64,000 nucleotides of DNA from Pelagibius marinus (GTDB taxonomy: Bacteria > Pseudomonadota > Alphaproteobacteria > Kiloniellales > Kiloniellaceae). The DNA is taken from the NCBI RefSeq assembly GCF_014925385.1, contig NZ_JACSDK010000013.1:214362-278361 (forward strand), in the 5' to 3' direction. Under the pieces are notes generated by a model that saw nothing but the letters and a program-made list of their open reading frames with translations, was not told the DNA's origin and ran no database searches. Shown here in pieces: positions 45,144 to 54,092 of the stretch; positions within the stretch are counted from its first letter, which is position 1; every line of letters begins with the position of its first letter. The translations under genes were made by a program, and so were the position numbers.

Positions 45144-46871
45144 CTATTCCTGCGACAGGAAGCTGACGCCGAGGCGCCTTAGCCGTGCCGCCTCCCGCGG
45201 GCCGGGAACGCTGTAGGCGAGAAGCTTCAGCTTCTGCCGGCGCAGTTGCTTGATAAAGGCCGAAACGGTTTCTGGCTCACGAGCAAGGAACTTGATGAGT
45301 TCCCAGGTTTTGAAGGTAAGAATCGGCGTGCGGAGCATCTGCGGGTCGATGTTGCCAAGCTTGGGTGCCGCGCACTGCGCCATCATGGCGCGGCAGTAGT
45401 GACGCACGCTGAGGAAATGTTCGGCGACCTTCGCCGGCAACAGCTCACCTGGAATCTCCACGATATTGAAAATCAAGGCAGCGCGCGCCGGCTCTGTGAG
45501 CGTGTCGCAGACGGTCTTGAGGTGTTCGAGGCGCCGCTTGTTCTCGATTGTCGAAAAGTGAATGTTCGTGACAAGGACGATGTTTTTGCCGGGTGGCCGG
45601 CTGAATATCTCCTCAGCGACTTTTGCAAGCATCAGCACGTCGAGGTCGCGGACCAGGTCCTCGGAGGCCGGGCGGTGGCTGCGGATCTTCTCGATCTTTT
45701 CCAGGGTGTCCTGGTCAAACGCGGCGAATCGGAATGGCGTGGGCGCGCCGCCTTGAGTCACGATCTCATGCAGCTGGAGCGTGGAATGGTCGGCGATTTC
45801 CATCAAGATTGCGCGTTCGGCCTGCTTCGCGCGCTCGGCCGCTGCCTCCAGCCGCGCCGTCAGTAGCCCGATAAGGTCATCGCTGTCCTTGACGTCGTCA
45901 ATGCCGAGTTCGATCTCATGAGCCTCGCCATGGACCGTCAAGGCCGGCTGATCGCTGCCAGTCCCAACGATTTCGTCGAGAAATGCGTCGGCTTCCGCCG
46001 TCAGTTGCGCGGCGCCCGACCCCACGTCCTTGCCGAGGATCTTCGATCGAATTTCGTCGGCGATGGCGCGCGCCTTGAAGGCCGCGTCGGCTTCGCTCAG
46101 CTCTGCAAAACAGATGGTGAAGTTGTCCCTGCTATCGCGCTGATAGACGTCAGTTGGGGCGAGGCGCTTCTCGAGCGTCTGCTCGATGAGGCTGAGGACC
46201 ATTTCGCCATGGCGCTTCCAGCGCTCGCCCATGGTGGCCTTCAACTCGTCGAGGCCGAGGAGCTGCACACGGCCGGCCACCACTTTCATTGGTGTGGCCT
46301 TGACCTGATCCTTAAGCCGTTGCTCGACGTCTTTCCCGCTAGCGGTCTCATTCCGCCTGACCTCGTCAGTGTCTGAGTTGGCTCGATCGTGGGGGGTGGC
46401 GCCCGTGCAAGGTGGAGGGTCCGCTTTGCGGCTTGTCGAATCGGATGCCGCTTTGTAGACCCGGACCAGCTGCTCTTCCTGGCGCGCAGCTACCTGGTAC
46501 ACACGCTCAAGGCGCGACTCCACGGCGGCGAGAAGCAGCTCGTAGTCGACCGGCTTAGTGAGGTAGTCGTCGGCACCCAGCTTCTTTCCCTTGACCATGT
46601 GCTCGCGGTCCGCCAGCGCGGTTAGAAAGAGGAAAGGAAGGTCGCACTTGTCTGGATGCTTGCTGCGCAGTTCCGCCAGAAGGGCATGGCCGTCCATAAC
46701 CGGCATGGTGATGTCGCTGATGACCAGGTCCGGCTTCTGCTGCAGGATGGTTTCGAGCGCGGTGCTGCCGTCTTCGGCCTCGAGTGTGTTATAGCCGGCA
46801 TCGCGAAGTTCCTCCACGATGTCCTTGCGCAGATCTTCTTCGTCTTCGACGCAGAGAATCGTTGCCGACAT
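45144..46871 (-). CDS. Response regulator with degenerate GGDEF/EAL-like output
   Basis: 575-residue protein. The N-terminal receiver domain (1-125) has the acidic pair in VEDEED, phosphoacceptor Asp53 in ISDITMPVMDG and the conserved Lys in TKPVDY. From about 195 a region with YQRDSRDNFTICFAELSEAD and ADEIRSKIL looks like a GGDEF fold without the GGDEF motif. The last 240 residues, with FNIVEIPGELL and KLKLLAYSVPGPREA ending in LRRLGVSFLSQ, resemble an EAL fold lacking the metal-binding residues. It may act as a sensor or scaffold and not as an enzyme; this is inference. It is the last gene of a kinase/regulator operon. The ATG at 46871 follows GGAAG. Confidence 0.8.
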   Translation of the reverse strand: MSATILCVEDEEDLRKDIVEELRDAGYNTLEAEDGSTALETILQQKPDLVISDITMPVMDGHALLAELRSKHPDKCDLPFLFLTALADREHMVKGKKLGADDYLTKPVDYELLLAAVESRLERVYQVAARQEEQLVRVYKAASDSTSRKADPPPCTGATPHDRANSDTDEVRRNETASGKDVEQRLKDQVKATPMKVVAGRVQLLGLDELKATMGERWKRHGEMVLSLIEQTLEKRLAPTDVYQRDSRDNFTICFAELSEADAAFKARAIADEIRSKILGKDVGSGAAQLTAEADAFLDEIVGTGSDQPALTVHGEAHEIELGIDDVKDSDDLIGLLTARLEAAAERAKQAERAILMEIADHSTLQLHEIVTQGGAPTPFRFAAFDQDTLEKIEKIRSHRPASEDLVRDLDVLMLAKVAEEIFSRPPGKNIVLVTNIHFSTIENKRRLEHLKTVCDTLTEPARAALIFNIVEIPGELLPAKVAEHFLSVRHYCRAMMAQCAAPKLGNIDPQMLRTPILTFKTWELIKFLAREPETVSAFIKQLRRQKLKLLAYSVPGPREAARLRRLGVSFLSQE

Positions 46872-46872
46872 G

Positions 46873-47310
46873 TCACTTCCTTTCGTTTGGCGGCCGCACG
46901 GCGGGTGAGTCTTCATCCGGCGTGCCTCGCGCTTCACGGCTGCGGGCTTCGAGCAAGCTTCGAAGTACCTTTACCAGCTCGCTGTAGTCGACAGGTTTGG
47001 TGAGGTAGTGCTGTGCGCCAAGACCGACGCCCTTTTCGACCTGCTCCTTCTGGGCATGAGCCGAGAGGAATACGACCGGGGTTGTGGCGAAACGAGGTTG
47101 GCCGCTGCGGATGGCTTGCAGCATATCGATGCCGTTCATGACGGGCATGAGGCAGTCGCTGAGGATCAGATCGGGGTTGAAGTCCGTGAGCAGGCGTAGC
47201 CCCTCGCTGCCATTCGACGCCACGGCCACTTCGTAGCCTTCTTCTTCGAGAACCTCTACTAGGTCCTCGCGCAGAGCGGCTTCGTCCTCCACACAGAGAA
47301 TTTTGACCAT
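46873..47310 (-). CDS. Single-domain response regulator
   Basis: 145-residue CheY-like receiver. VEDEAALRED (acidic pair Asp9/Glu10), phosphoacceptor Asp52 in LSDCLMPVMNG, FLSAHAQ and LTKPVDY are all present. There is no output domain, only a hydrophilic tail of about 25 residues. Its stop codon is one base before the ATG of the next regulator (TGACATG), so translation is coupled. The two receivers are similar and may compete for phosphate from the kinase encoded upstream. Confidence 0.92.
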   Translation of the reverse strand: MVKILCVEDEAALREDLVEVLEEEGYEVAVASNGSEGLRLLTDFNPDLILSDCLMPVMNGIDMLQAIRSGQPRFATTPVVFLSAHAQKEQVEKGVGLGAQHYLTKPVDYSELVKVLRSLLEARSREARGTPDEDSPAVRPPNERK

Positions 47311-47349
47311 GGCTAGGGGGTGTCCTTCGCTGTCCCAGATTGATCCATA

Positions 47350-48903
47350 TCAGGCGGAAAGAGCGGCGGAGGCCGCCGCATCCGCTTCACCGTATCTAGT
47401 GGGAATTGTGACCGAGAATGTGGAACCTTTTCCTTCGGTGCTGTCCACGGTGATGTTGCCGTCATGCAGTTCGACCAGGTGTTTGACGAGATGCAGGCCG
47501 ATACCGGTGCCCGGGATGCCAGCCGAGGTGCTGGCACGAAAGAACTTCTCAAAGAGCTTCGGCATTTCGGCTTCGGGAATGCCGAGGCCGCGGTCGCGTA
47601 CCGAAACGACAACATTTCGGCCCACGGTGCCGGCCTTGACGGCAATGTCGGGCGCATCGGGTGCGTACTTAACTGCATTGGATAGGAGATTCGTGAGGAC
47701 TTGGTCCATGCGCTTGGCGTCGATCAAAATGCGCGACGGCAGGTCGGCGATGGTCAGGTCGATCTTGTGATGCTTGGCAATCTCCTGCTGGCGCTGGCAG
47801 ACTTCGCGAAGCAGCGCCGCGAAGTCGCATTCGGCAGCTTCCAGCTCGATGGTGCCGGCCTCCATGCGCGATACGCTAAGGGTGCTGTCGATCAACTCGA
47901 TCATGCGCACAACGGCGCTGCGGATCTTTCCTGTGCGCTCGCGGAGCTGGTCCTCCGTGTCCTTGCCGACCCGCCGTTCGATACGCTGGGCAGCGCCGTC
48001 GATGATTGCGACGGGTGTGCGGAACTCGTGCGAGACCATGGAGACGAATTCGCGGTGCAAGGCGTTGTATTCGCGCTCTTTCTCCAGGGCATTGGAAAGC
48101 CGCAGAGTCTGCTGCTGCTGCTCGGCGGTAAGCCGGTCGATCAGGGCGACGTTCTCCCGGAAAGTGACCAGGGCGCGGGCCATATCGCCGACTTCGTCCC
48201 TGCGGTCTGTGCAGGGGATTTCGAAAGTCTTGTCTCCGTTGGCTATTCGTGTGGTGGCCTGAGTCAGCTGGGTCAGGGGGTCGCTCAGTTGGCGGTGGAC
48301 GATTGCCAGCGACAGGGTCGTGAAGGCCGCGAAGAGGACTATAGTAATGAAGGCCGCCCGCAGGAACATTGCCCGCATCGCCCGGTCGATCTCCGCAAGG
48401 CTCCAGGCGACGACAAAAGTTCCGGCAGGCTTGCGGCCGTCATGCGAGGTGACCGGTGTTGCGACAACGAGCTTGCCGTCCAGCTCTGCCGTCCAGGTGC
48501 TGTCGAGCCGGAGATCGGCCCCCGCGTTCAGCCGAAGCTCTTGGAAGTTGAAAGGCTGCGAAGAGTTCTGCTGGTAGGTGGTCACGACGTTTCCTTGACG
48601 GTCCAGGGTGACGGCCGCCACGACGTGCAAGTCCCTGTGGGTGATCATTGAGTCGTAGGTGTCCTGAGCGATCGACGGCTTGCGCCATCGCAGCGGCCCG
48701 TAGAGTTGCGCCGCGATGACCTCCGTCATGCGGATGCTATCTTGCAGCTCGGTCTCGTAGAGCAACGAGCGGGTATGATTGTTCTGGACCCAGATGACGA
48801 TGACGAAGCCGATGCTTACCCCGATCGCTCCTAAGGCTGCCAACTTGTTGCTGACTGTCAGGAAGCGGCGAAGAGGACCATTTTCGCATGTCTCAGCAGT
48901 CAT
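47350..48903 (-). CDS. Membrane sensor histidine kinase
   Basis: 517-residue kinase. Two membrane segments (about 21-40 and 181-202) enclose a periplasmic sensor of 140 residues; a HAMP linker follows (203-260), then a short coiled-coil, the HisKA domain with His292 in VSHEFRTP, and a HATPase_c domain with NLLSNAVKYAP, DRGLGIP and GTGIGLHLVK. It should autophosphorylate and transfer phosphate to the two receivers encoded 39 bp downstream. The stimulus is unknown. The gene starts the three-gene operon and is divergent from the dehydratase gene. Confidence 0.93.
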   Translation of the reverse strand: MTAETCENGPLRRFLTVSNKLAALGAIGVSIGFVIVIWVQNNHTRSLLYETELQDSIRMTEVIAAQLYGPLRWRKPSIAQDTYDSMITHRDLHVVAAVTLDRQGNVVTTYQQNSSQPFNFQELRLNAGADLRLDSTWTAELDGKLVVATPVTSHDGRKPAGTFVVAWSLAEIDRAMRAMFLRAAFITIVLFAAFTTLSLAIVHRQLSDPLTQLTQATTRIANGDKTFEIPCTDRRDEVGDMARALVTFRENVALIDRLTAEQQQQTLRLSNALEKEREYNALHREFVSMVSHEFRTPVAIIDGAAQRIERRVGKDTEDQLRERTGKIRSAVVRMIELIDSTLSVSRMEAGTIELEAAECDFAALLREVCQRQQEIAKHHKIDLTIADLPSRILIDAKRMDQVLTNLLSNAVKYAPDAPDIAVKAGTVGRNVVVSVRDRGLGIPEAEMPKLFEKFFRASTSAGIPGTGIGLHLVKHLVELHDGNITVDSTEGKGSTFSVTIPTRYGEADAAASAALSA

Positions 48904-48938
48904 TGATTAGCTCCAACGGCCTCCCTTCCAGCGCCCGA

Positions 48939-48956
48939 GGCCCGCGGAAGCGGGCC
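48939..48956. other. GC-rich hairpin upstream of the kinase gene
   Basis: GGCCCGC-GGAA-GCGGGCC is a 7-bp perfect stem with a GNRA-type loop, 36 bp before the kinase start codon on its leader side. It could affect translation or serve as a binding site. No other signal is clear in the divergent region up to 49178. Confidence 0.3.
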
Positions 48957-49178
48957 GCGCGGTTGCATTGCTGCCGGTGAGGTTGCTGATAAGATAGGTT
49001 GCACTCGTTAAGGAGGTGATAATCAAACCGTCGTGATTCTCGCGATGACAAAATCAACCCGGCGTTTCAACTAAAGGGCCGCTTCAGCAGTGCGTGCATG
49101 GTCGCTGGCCGCTAAACTGCCGCGCCGCAGTGCATGGGCGTCGTGCGCCTGCTTGCCGGCGAGGCAGCGAGAGGACGG

Positions 49179-50891
49179 ATGGACAAGAACAAGAAGCGCG
49201 GGCTGCTGAACGGCCTGACCCACTACGGCGACCCCGACTTCGCGGCCTATCTCCGGCGTTCCTTCGCGCGCTCCATGGGCTATTCCGAGGAGATGCTGAA
49301 CCGCCCCATCGTCGGCATCACCTGGACCGCCAGCGGCTTCAACAACTGCCACCGCGGCGTGCCGCAGCTGGTCGAGGCGGCCAAGCGCGGCGTGCTGGCC
49401 GCTGGGGCCCTGCCGCTGGAATTCCCCGTCACCTCCCTGGGCGAGGTCTTCCTCAATCCCACCAGCCTGCTGTACCGCAACCTCATGGCCATGGACGTGG
49501 AGGAGATGGTCCGCGCCCAGCCGATGGATTCCGTGCTGCTGGTGGGTGGCTGCGACAAGACCCTGCCGGCCCTGGTCATGGGTGGGATTTCCGCCGGCAA
49601 GCCCGCCGTGGTGCTGGCCACCGGCCCCATGTCCACCGGGCGCTATCATGGCGAACGCCTGGGTGCCTGCACCGACTGCCGGCGCTTCTGGGCGCAGTAC
49701 CGCGCCGGCGGGCTGGACGACAAGCAGATTCGCGAGATCGAGGGCAACCTCGCCACCACGCAAGGGACCTGCGCGGTCATGGGCACGGCCAGCACCATGG
49801 CGATCCTCTGCGAGGCCCTGGGCCTCATGCTGCCCGGCGGCGCCGCCGTGCCCGCCGTCCACGCCGACCGCCTGCGCCAGGCCGAGGCCAGCGGCCTGCG
49901 CGCCGCGCAGCTGGCCATGGATGAGAAAGGCGGCGACCTCACCTTCGACAAGATCATCGACGCGAAAGTCGCCGAGAACGCGCTGCGCGTGCTGCTGGCG
50001 ATCAGCGGCTCGACCAACGCCGTGGTGCACCTGGCCTCGATCTTCGGGCGGCTCGGCCTGACGCTGGACATGGACCTGCTGAACCACCTCAGCGAGGAGA
50101 CGCCGGTGCTGGTCGACCTGAAACCGACCGGTGCCCACTACATGGAGGACCTTCACGCCGCCGGCGGCGCGCCGGCGGTGCTGCGCGCGCTGAAGCACCA
50201 GCTGCACCTCGACGTGATGACCGTCACCGGCAAGACGCTGGGCGAGCTTTTGGACGAGAGCGACCCCTGGGTCGACCCCAGGGTGGTGCGACCGCCGGAG
50301 GATCCCATCTCGCCCCAGGGCGGGCTGGTGGCGCTGAGCGGCAGCCTCGCCCCCAAGGGCGCGATCCTGAAGCGCGCCGCGGCGACGCCCGAACTCTTCG
50401 AGCGGGAGGGCCGCGCCGTGGTCTTCTCCTCCCTGGAGGACCTCTCCGCGCGCATCGACGATCCCGACCTGGACGTCACCCCCGACGACTTCCTGGTGCT
50501 GCAGAACGCCGGGCCGCTGGCCAGCGGCATGCCTGAGGCCGGCTACCTGCCGATCCCGGCCAAGCTCGCCAGGGCGGGCGTGAAGGACATGGTGCGCATC
50601 TCCGACGCTCGCATGAGCGGTACCGCCTTCGGCACCATCGTGCTGCACGTCTCGCCTGAGGCGGCGCTTGGCAGCCCGCTCGGCCTGGTCAGGAACGGCG
50701 ACCGCATCCGCCTTTCGGTGAAGGAGCGGCGCCTCGACCTGCTGGTCGAGGAAGCCGAGCTGGCCGAACGCCGCGCGGCCTTCACGCCGCCGCCCGGGGT
50801 CGGCGCCGAGCGCGGCTGGCGCCGCCTGTGGCGCGACCACGTCCTGCAGGCCGAGGACGGCGTCGACCTGGACCTGCTGCGCGGCGCCTGA
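49179..50891 (+). CDS. IlvD/Edd family dehydratase (sugar-acid type)
   Basis: 570-residue iron-sulfur dehydratase. The cluster ligands Cys57 (FNNCHRG), Cys125 (GGCDKTLP) and Cys198 (TCAVMGTAST) are at nearly the same positions as in L-arabonate dehydratase, and the N-terminal YGDPDFAAYLRRSFARSMG also matches that subgroup more than IlvD proper. It likely dehydrates an aldonic acid such as arabonate, xylonate or fuconate to a 2-keto-3-deoxy acid. GAGAGG precedes the ATG at 49179. No sugar transporter or aldolase gene is adjacent, so its pathway partner is elsewhere. Confidence 0.9.
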   Translation: MDKNKKRGLLNGLTHYGDPDFAAYLRRSFARSMGYSEEMLNRPIVGITWTASGFNNCHRGVPQLVEAAKRGVLAAGALPLEFPVTSLGEVFLNPTSLLYRNLMAMDVEEMVRAQPMDSVLLVGGCDKTLPALVMGGISAGKPAVVLATGPMSTGRYHGERLGACTDCRRFWAQYRAGGLDDKQIREIEGNLATTQGTCAVMGTASTMAILCEALGLMLPGGAAVPAVHADRLRQAEASGLRAAQLAMDEKGGDLTFDKIIDAKVAENALRVLLAISGSTNAVVHLASIFGRLGLTLDMDLLNHLSEETPVLVDLKPTGAHYMEDLHAAGGAPAVLRALKHQLHLDVMTVTGKTLGELLDESDPWVDPRVVRPPEDPISPQGGLVALSGSLAPKGAILKRAAATPELFEREGRAVVFSSLEDLSARIDDPDLDVTPDDFLVLQNAGPLASGMPEAGYLPIPAKLARAGVKDMVRISDARMSGTAFGTIVLHVSPEAALGSPLGLVRNGDRIRLSVKERRLDLLVEEAELAERRAAFTPPPGVGAERGWRRLWRDHVLQAEDGVDLDLLRGA

Positions 50892-50907
50892 AAAATTTTT
50901 GCCGGCG

Positions 50908-50934
50908 CGTCACAAGCCGGGCCGCCCGCTCGTC
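50908..50934 (+). promoter_or_regulatory. Candidate ECF41 promoter before the AhpD-like gene
   Basis: CGTCACA (50908-50914), a 16-bp spacer and CGTC (50931-50934). The known ECF41 consensus is TGTCACA-N16-CGTC, so only one base differs. It lies 42 bp before the start codon of the AhpD-like gene, which forms an operon with the ECF41 sigma gene, implying autoregulation. Confidence 0.7.
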
Positions 50935-50975
50935 GTCTCCGTAACAGCGTTTCATCGCAAGGAGAAAGGGACACC

Positions 50976-51407
50976 ATGCTGCAGACCAAGGCTTTCGACT
51001 TCCGCCGACAGATCCCCACCGTCTACCAGGCCATGGGCGGCGTCGAGCAGGCCATCACCGCCCAGGGGATCGACCCGATGCTGCGCCATTTGGTGAAGCT
51101 GCGCGCCTCGCAGATCAACGGCTGCGCCTTCTGCGTGAAGATGCACACGGAGGAAGCGCGCAAGGACGGCGAGACCAACGAGCGGCTCGACCGGCTGGTC
51201 GTCTGGGATCAGGTCGACGACTTCAGCGAGAAGGAGAAGGCGGCCCTGGCCTGGACCGAGGCGCTGACCACTCTGGACCGCGGCGCCGACCACAGCGCCG
51301 TCAAGGCGCGGCTGCTGGAGCATTTTTCCGACCCGGAGGCCTCCACCCTGACGGCGGTCATCGCCATGATCAATCTGTGGAACCGCATGGGAATTGCGGC
51401 GCATTAG
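50976..51407 (+). CDS. Carboxymuconolactone decarboxylase/AhpD family protein
   Basis: 143-residue all-helical protein. The redox motif NGCAFCVKMH (Cys50, Cys53, His57) is that of AhpD-like alkylhydroperoxidases; a true decarboxylase would lack the CxxC pair. It probably reduces peroxides or passes electrons in a small redox system. Genes of this family are a standard neighbour of ECF41 sigma factors, as here: the sigma gene begins 15 bp downstream. GGAGAAAGGG precedes the ATG. Confidence 0.92.
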   Translation: MLQTKAFDFRRQIPTVYQAMGGVEQAITAQGIDPMLRHLVKLRASQINGCAFCVKMHTEEARKDGETNERLDRLVVWDQVDDFSEKEKAALAWTEALTTLDRGADHSAVKARLLEHFSDPEASTLTAVIAMINLWNRMGIAAH

Positions 51408-51422
51408 GCAAGTGGCCAAACC

Positions 51423-52307
51423 ATGATCGACGACAGAGGCCTCGCGACCTTCGAAGAAGCCCGGCCCGCCCTGCGCGGGCTGGCCTACCGCATTCTCGGC
51501 TCCCTGGCAGAAGCCGAGGACGCGGTGCAGGACACTTTCCTGAAGTGGCAGGCCGCCAACCAGGCCGAGATCGAGAACCCTCCGGCCTGGCTGACCACGG
51601 TCTGCACGCGCCGCTGCCTGGATCTGCTGAAGGCCGCCGACCGCGCCCGCGTGGACTACGTGGGCACCTGGCTGCCGGAGCCGTTGCAGACGGCCAGCGC
51701 AGAGAGCCCGGTCGAGCTGGCGGCCTCTGTCACCACCGCCTTTCTGCTGCTGCTCGACCGCCTGACGCCCAAGGAGCGCGCGGCCTACCTGCTGCGCGAG
51801 ATCTTCGACCAGGACTACGCCGAGGTGGCGCAGACCCTCAGGATCCAGGAGGCCGCCTGCCGCAAGCTGGTGTCGCGGGCCCAAGCCGCTTTGCGCCGGG
51901 AAGAGGCGCGCCGCGTGGCGCCGCCGGCCCGCCAGGCGGAACTGCTGGACGCCTTCCAGCTGGCCGTCAACAGCGGCGCGACGGAGCGCCTCAGCGCCCT
52001 GCTGGCCGACGACATCGCGCTGAGCGCCGACGGCGGCGGCAAGGCTACCGCGGCCAGCCGGGTGCTGCGCGGCCGCAAGGAGGTGCTGGGCTTCATCACC
52101 AAGATTTTGGGGCGGTCCTGGCCGCAGTGGCGGCAGGTCAGGACGGAGATCAACGGCGTCCTGGGCCTGGTCATCATGGAGGGCGACACGATCCACGCCT
52201 CCATCACCTTCGGCTTCGACGAGGAAGGCGCGCTCAGCAACATCTACATCATGCGCAATCCGGAGAAGTTCGGCGGCCTTGGCGCGGATCCGCGCGACAT
52301 GCACTGA
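51423..52307 (+). CDS. ECF41 family RNA polymerase sigma factor (SigJ-like)
   Basis: 294-residue sigma factor. Region 2 is at about 10-75 (AYRILGSLAEAEDAVQDTFLKW) and region 4 at about 110-165. A C-terminal SnoaL-like extension (about 175-290) is fused to it. The three ECF41 hallmarks are visible: WLPEP at 83-87, DGGG at 203-206 (DGGGK), and NPEKF at 279-283 (family NPDKL). In this group the extension replaces an anti-sigma factor and controls activity. Predicted targets are its own operon (promoter 50908-50934) and perhaps the downstream oxidoreductase. Confidence 0.95.
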   Translation: MIDDRGLATFEEARPALRGLAYRILGSLAEAEDAVQDTFLKWQAANQAEIENPPAWLTTVCTRRCLDLLKAADRARVDYVGTWLPEPLQTASAESPVELAASVTTAFLLLLDRLTPKERAAYLLREIFDQDYAEVAQTLRIQEAACRKLVSRAQAALRREEARRVAPPARQAELLDAFQLAVNSGATERLSALLADDIALSADGGGKATAASRVLRGRKEVLGFITKILGRSWPQWRQVRTEINGVLGLVIMEGDTIHASITFGFDEEGALSNIYIMRNPEKFGGLGADPRDMH

Positions 52308-52404
52308 GCCTCGACCGCGGCTTCGCCCCTGAATCCCCACTCACCGTAAATCGGAAATGGCCGGGCCCTGCCTTTCGCCAGCGCGTTGAGCGAACCGCCC
52401 GGGG

Positions 52405-52431
52405 TGTCACAACCCTGGGCCCGTTGCCGCT
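52405..52431 (+). promoter_or_regulatory. Possible ECF41 promoter before the FAD oxidoreductase gene
   Basis: TGTCACA (52405-52411) is a perfect ECF41 -35 element. After 16 bp the sequence is CGCT where CGTC is expected, so the -10 part is weak. It lies about 107 bp before the oxidoreductase start codon. Confidence 0.4.
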
Positions 52432-52537
52432 GTTCGACGTTGATGCGCTAATTGACCGGCTCCGTTGTTCGGAAGCCACAGGTAATCTCCCCGGGGGTCC
52501 CGAGTTCGGTCAGAACAAATACAGGGGAGAGATGAGA

Positions 52538-53962
52538 ATGCCAGACGCATCAGTATTGACGCAGAGCGGGAAGCCCCATCAGGTCACCGATGAGGCGCTG
52601 GAGGAACTGAAGGGAGCACTGCGCGGAAGCGTGCTGTTGCAGCAGGACGAGGGTTACGACGGGGCACGCGCGATCTGGAACGCGATGGTCGACCGGCGTC
52701 CGGCCCTCATCGTGCGCTGCGCCGGCGCCGCCGACGTGCGGCGCGCGGTGGCGCTGGCGCATGACCACAATCTTGTCGTCGCCGTGCGCGGAGGCGGCCA
52801 CAACATCGCCGGCAACGCGGTCTGCGAGGGCGGCCTTATGATCGACCTCTCGACGATGACCTCGGTGCGCGTCGATCCGCAGAAGAAGACCGCCTGGGTC
52901 GAGCCGGGCGCCACCCTGGGCGACCTGGACAAGGAGGCGCAGGCATTCAATCTCGCGCTTCCCGTCGGTATCAATTCGACGACGGGAGTCGCAGGGCTCA
53001 CCCTCGGCGGCGGCTTCGGTTGGATCACGCGCAAGTACGGCATGACCATCGACAACCTGATCGCAGCAGACGTGGTGCTGGCCAACGGCGATCTCGTGCG
53101 GGCCAGCGAGACGGAGAACCCCGATCTCTTTTGGGCACTGCGTGGTGGCGGCGGCAACTTCGGTATCGTGACGGCCTTCGAGTTCCGGCTTCACGACGTC
53201 GGCCCGGAAGTCCTGTCGGGCCTTGTCGTGCATCCGCTGGACGGCGCGGCGGAACTGCTGCAGGCCTACCGCGACATCGCCGCCTCGGCGCCGGACGAGC
53301 TCACCGCCTGGGTGGTGCTGCGCAAGGCCCCGCCGCTACCTTTCCTGCCGGAGGAATGGCACGGGCGCGAAGTGCTGGTCTTCGCCGTCTGCTATTGCGG
53401 CGACATGGCCGAGGGCGAAAAGGCGCTGGCGGAGCTGCGCGGGCTCGGCAAGCCCATCGCCGACGTGGTGGCGCCGCATCCCTTCACCGGCTGGCAGGCG
53501 GCCTTCGATCCCCTGCTGGAGCCCGGGGCGCGGAACTATTGGAAGAGCCATGACTTCGCCGAGCTCTCCGACGCGGCCATCGACGACCTGCTGGCGGCGA
53601 TCAAGACCCTGCCGACGGAGGAATGCGAGGTCTTCATCGCCCACGTCGGCGGCGCCATGAGCCGCGTGCCGGAGGACGCGACCGCCTACCCGCAGCGCAA
53701 ATCGCATTTCATCATGAATGTGCACACGCGCTGGCGCGAGGCGGAGCAGGACGCGGACTGCGTCGGCTGGGCCCGCAGCCTCTTCGACACCATGGGCCGC
53801 TATGCGGTCGGCACCGTCTATATCAACTTCATGCCCGACGACGAGGCGGACCGCGTCGAGGCGGCCTACGGCCCGAACTACAAGCGCCTGGCCGAGGTCA
53901 AGGCGAAGTACGACCCGGCCAATCTCTTCCGCATGAACCAGAACATCCAGCCGAAAGGCTGA
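52538..53962 (+). CDS. FAD-binding oxidoreductase (berberine-bridge-like)
   Basis: 474-residue flavoprotein of the FAD_binding_4/BBE class. RGGGHN carries His88, the residue that binds FAD covalently in this family. GVAGLTLGGGFGWITRKYG follows; the second attachment cysteine found in bicovalent members (GGCGH-like) is not present here. The C-terminal BBE block YDPANLFRMNQNI is intact. Substrates of relatives are sugars or hydroxylated compounds; unknown here. The ATG at 52538 has GGGGAG 8 nt before it. Oxidoreductase genes are typical ECF41 neighbours, so it probably belongs to that regulon. Confidence 0.9.
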   Translation: MPDASVLTQSGKPHQVTDEALEELKGALRGSVLLQQDEGYDGARAIWNAMVDRRPALIVRCAGAADVRRAVALAHDHNLVVAVRGGGHNIAGNAVCEGGLMIDLSTMTSVRVDPQKKTAWVEPGATLGDLDKEAQAFNLALPVGINSTTGVAGLTLGGGFGWITRKYGMTIDNLIAADVVLANGDLVRASETENPDLFWALRGGGGNFGIVTAFEFRLHDVGPEVLSGLVVHPLDGAAELLQAYRDIAASAPDELTAWVVLRKAPPLPFLPEEWHGREVLVFAVCYCGDMAEGEKALAELRGLGKPIADVVAPHPFTGWQAAFDPLLEPGARNYWKSHDFAELSDAAIDDLLAAIKTLPTEECEVFIAHVGGAMSRVPEDATAYPQRKSHFIMNVHTRWREAEQDADCVGWARSLFDTMGRYAVGTVYINFMPDDEADRVEAAYGPNYKRLAEVKAKYDPANLFRMNQNIQPKG

Positions 53963-53976
53963 CGCCGATATGAAAA

Positions 53977-54008
53977 GCCCCCGGGACCCTGGAGCGGGTC
54001 CCGGGGGC
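53977..54008 (-). terminator. Strong hairpin terminator
   Basis: A perfect 13-bp stem (GCCCCCGGGACCC / GGGTCCCGGGGGC) with a 6-nt loop. On the minus strand the stem is followed by TTTT, so it is an intrinsic terminator for leftward transcripts; it may also end the oxidoreductase transcript from the left. Confidence 0.75.
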
Positions 54009-54050
54009 GGTCGCGGGGAATCGGGCGGGCTTAGGCGGCCCTGCTGGGGC

Positions 54051-54092
54051 GCTCCCCGGCGCCGTCGATGTGGCCGTGCAGGACGTCGCCGC
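54051..54092 (-). repeat. Stray copy of an FAA-hydrolase 3' segment
   Basis: These 42 bp match 57504-57545 in the FAA hydrolase gene with two differences. On the minus strand they encode GDVLHGHIDGAGE, the same residues as near the hydrolase C-terminus (GDVLHGHIDGVGE), then reach a stop. It is joined to the broken end of a winged-helix/FlgO pseudogene. Confidence 0.75.

Noticed and set aside
49071..50840. Open frame of about 590 codons on the minus strand
   Set aside because: Antisense to the dehydratase with all three cluster cysteines; its translation is low-complexity, rich in Gly, His, Gln and Arg, as seen in shadow frames.
51377..52537. In-frame upstream extension of the FAD oxidoreductase
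   Set aside because: It overlaps the sigma factor gene and reads as low-complexity shadow; homology begins after 52538.
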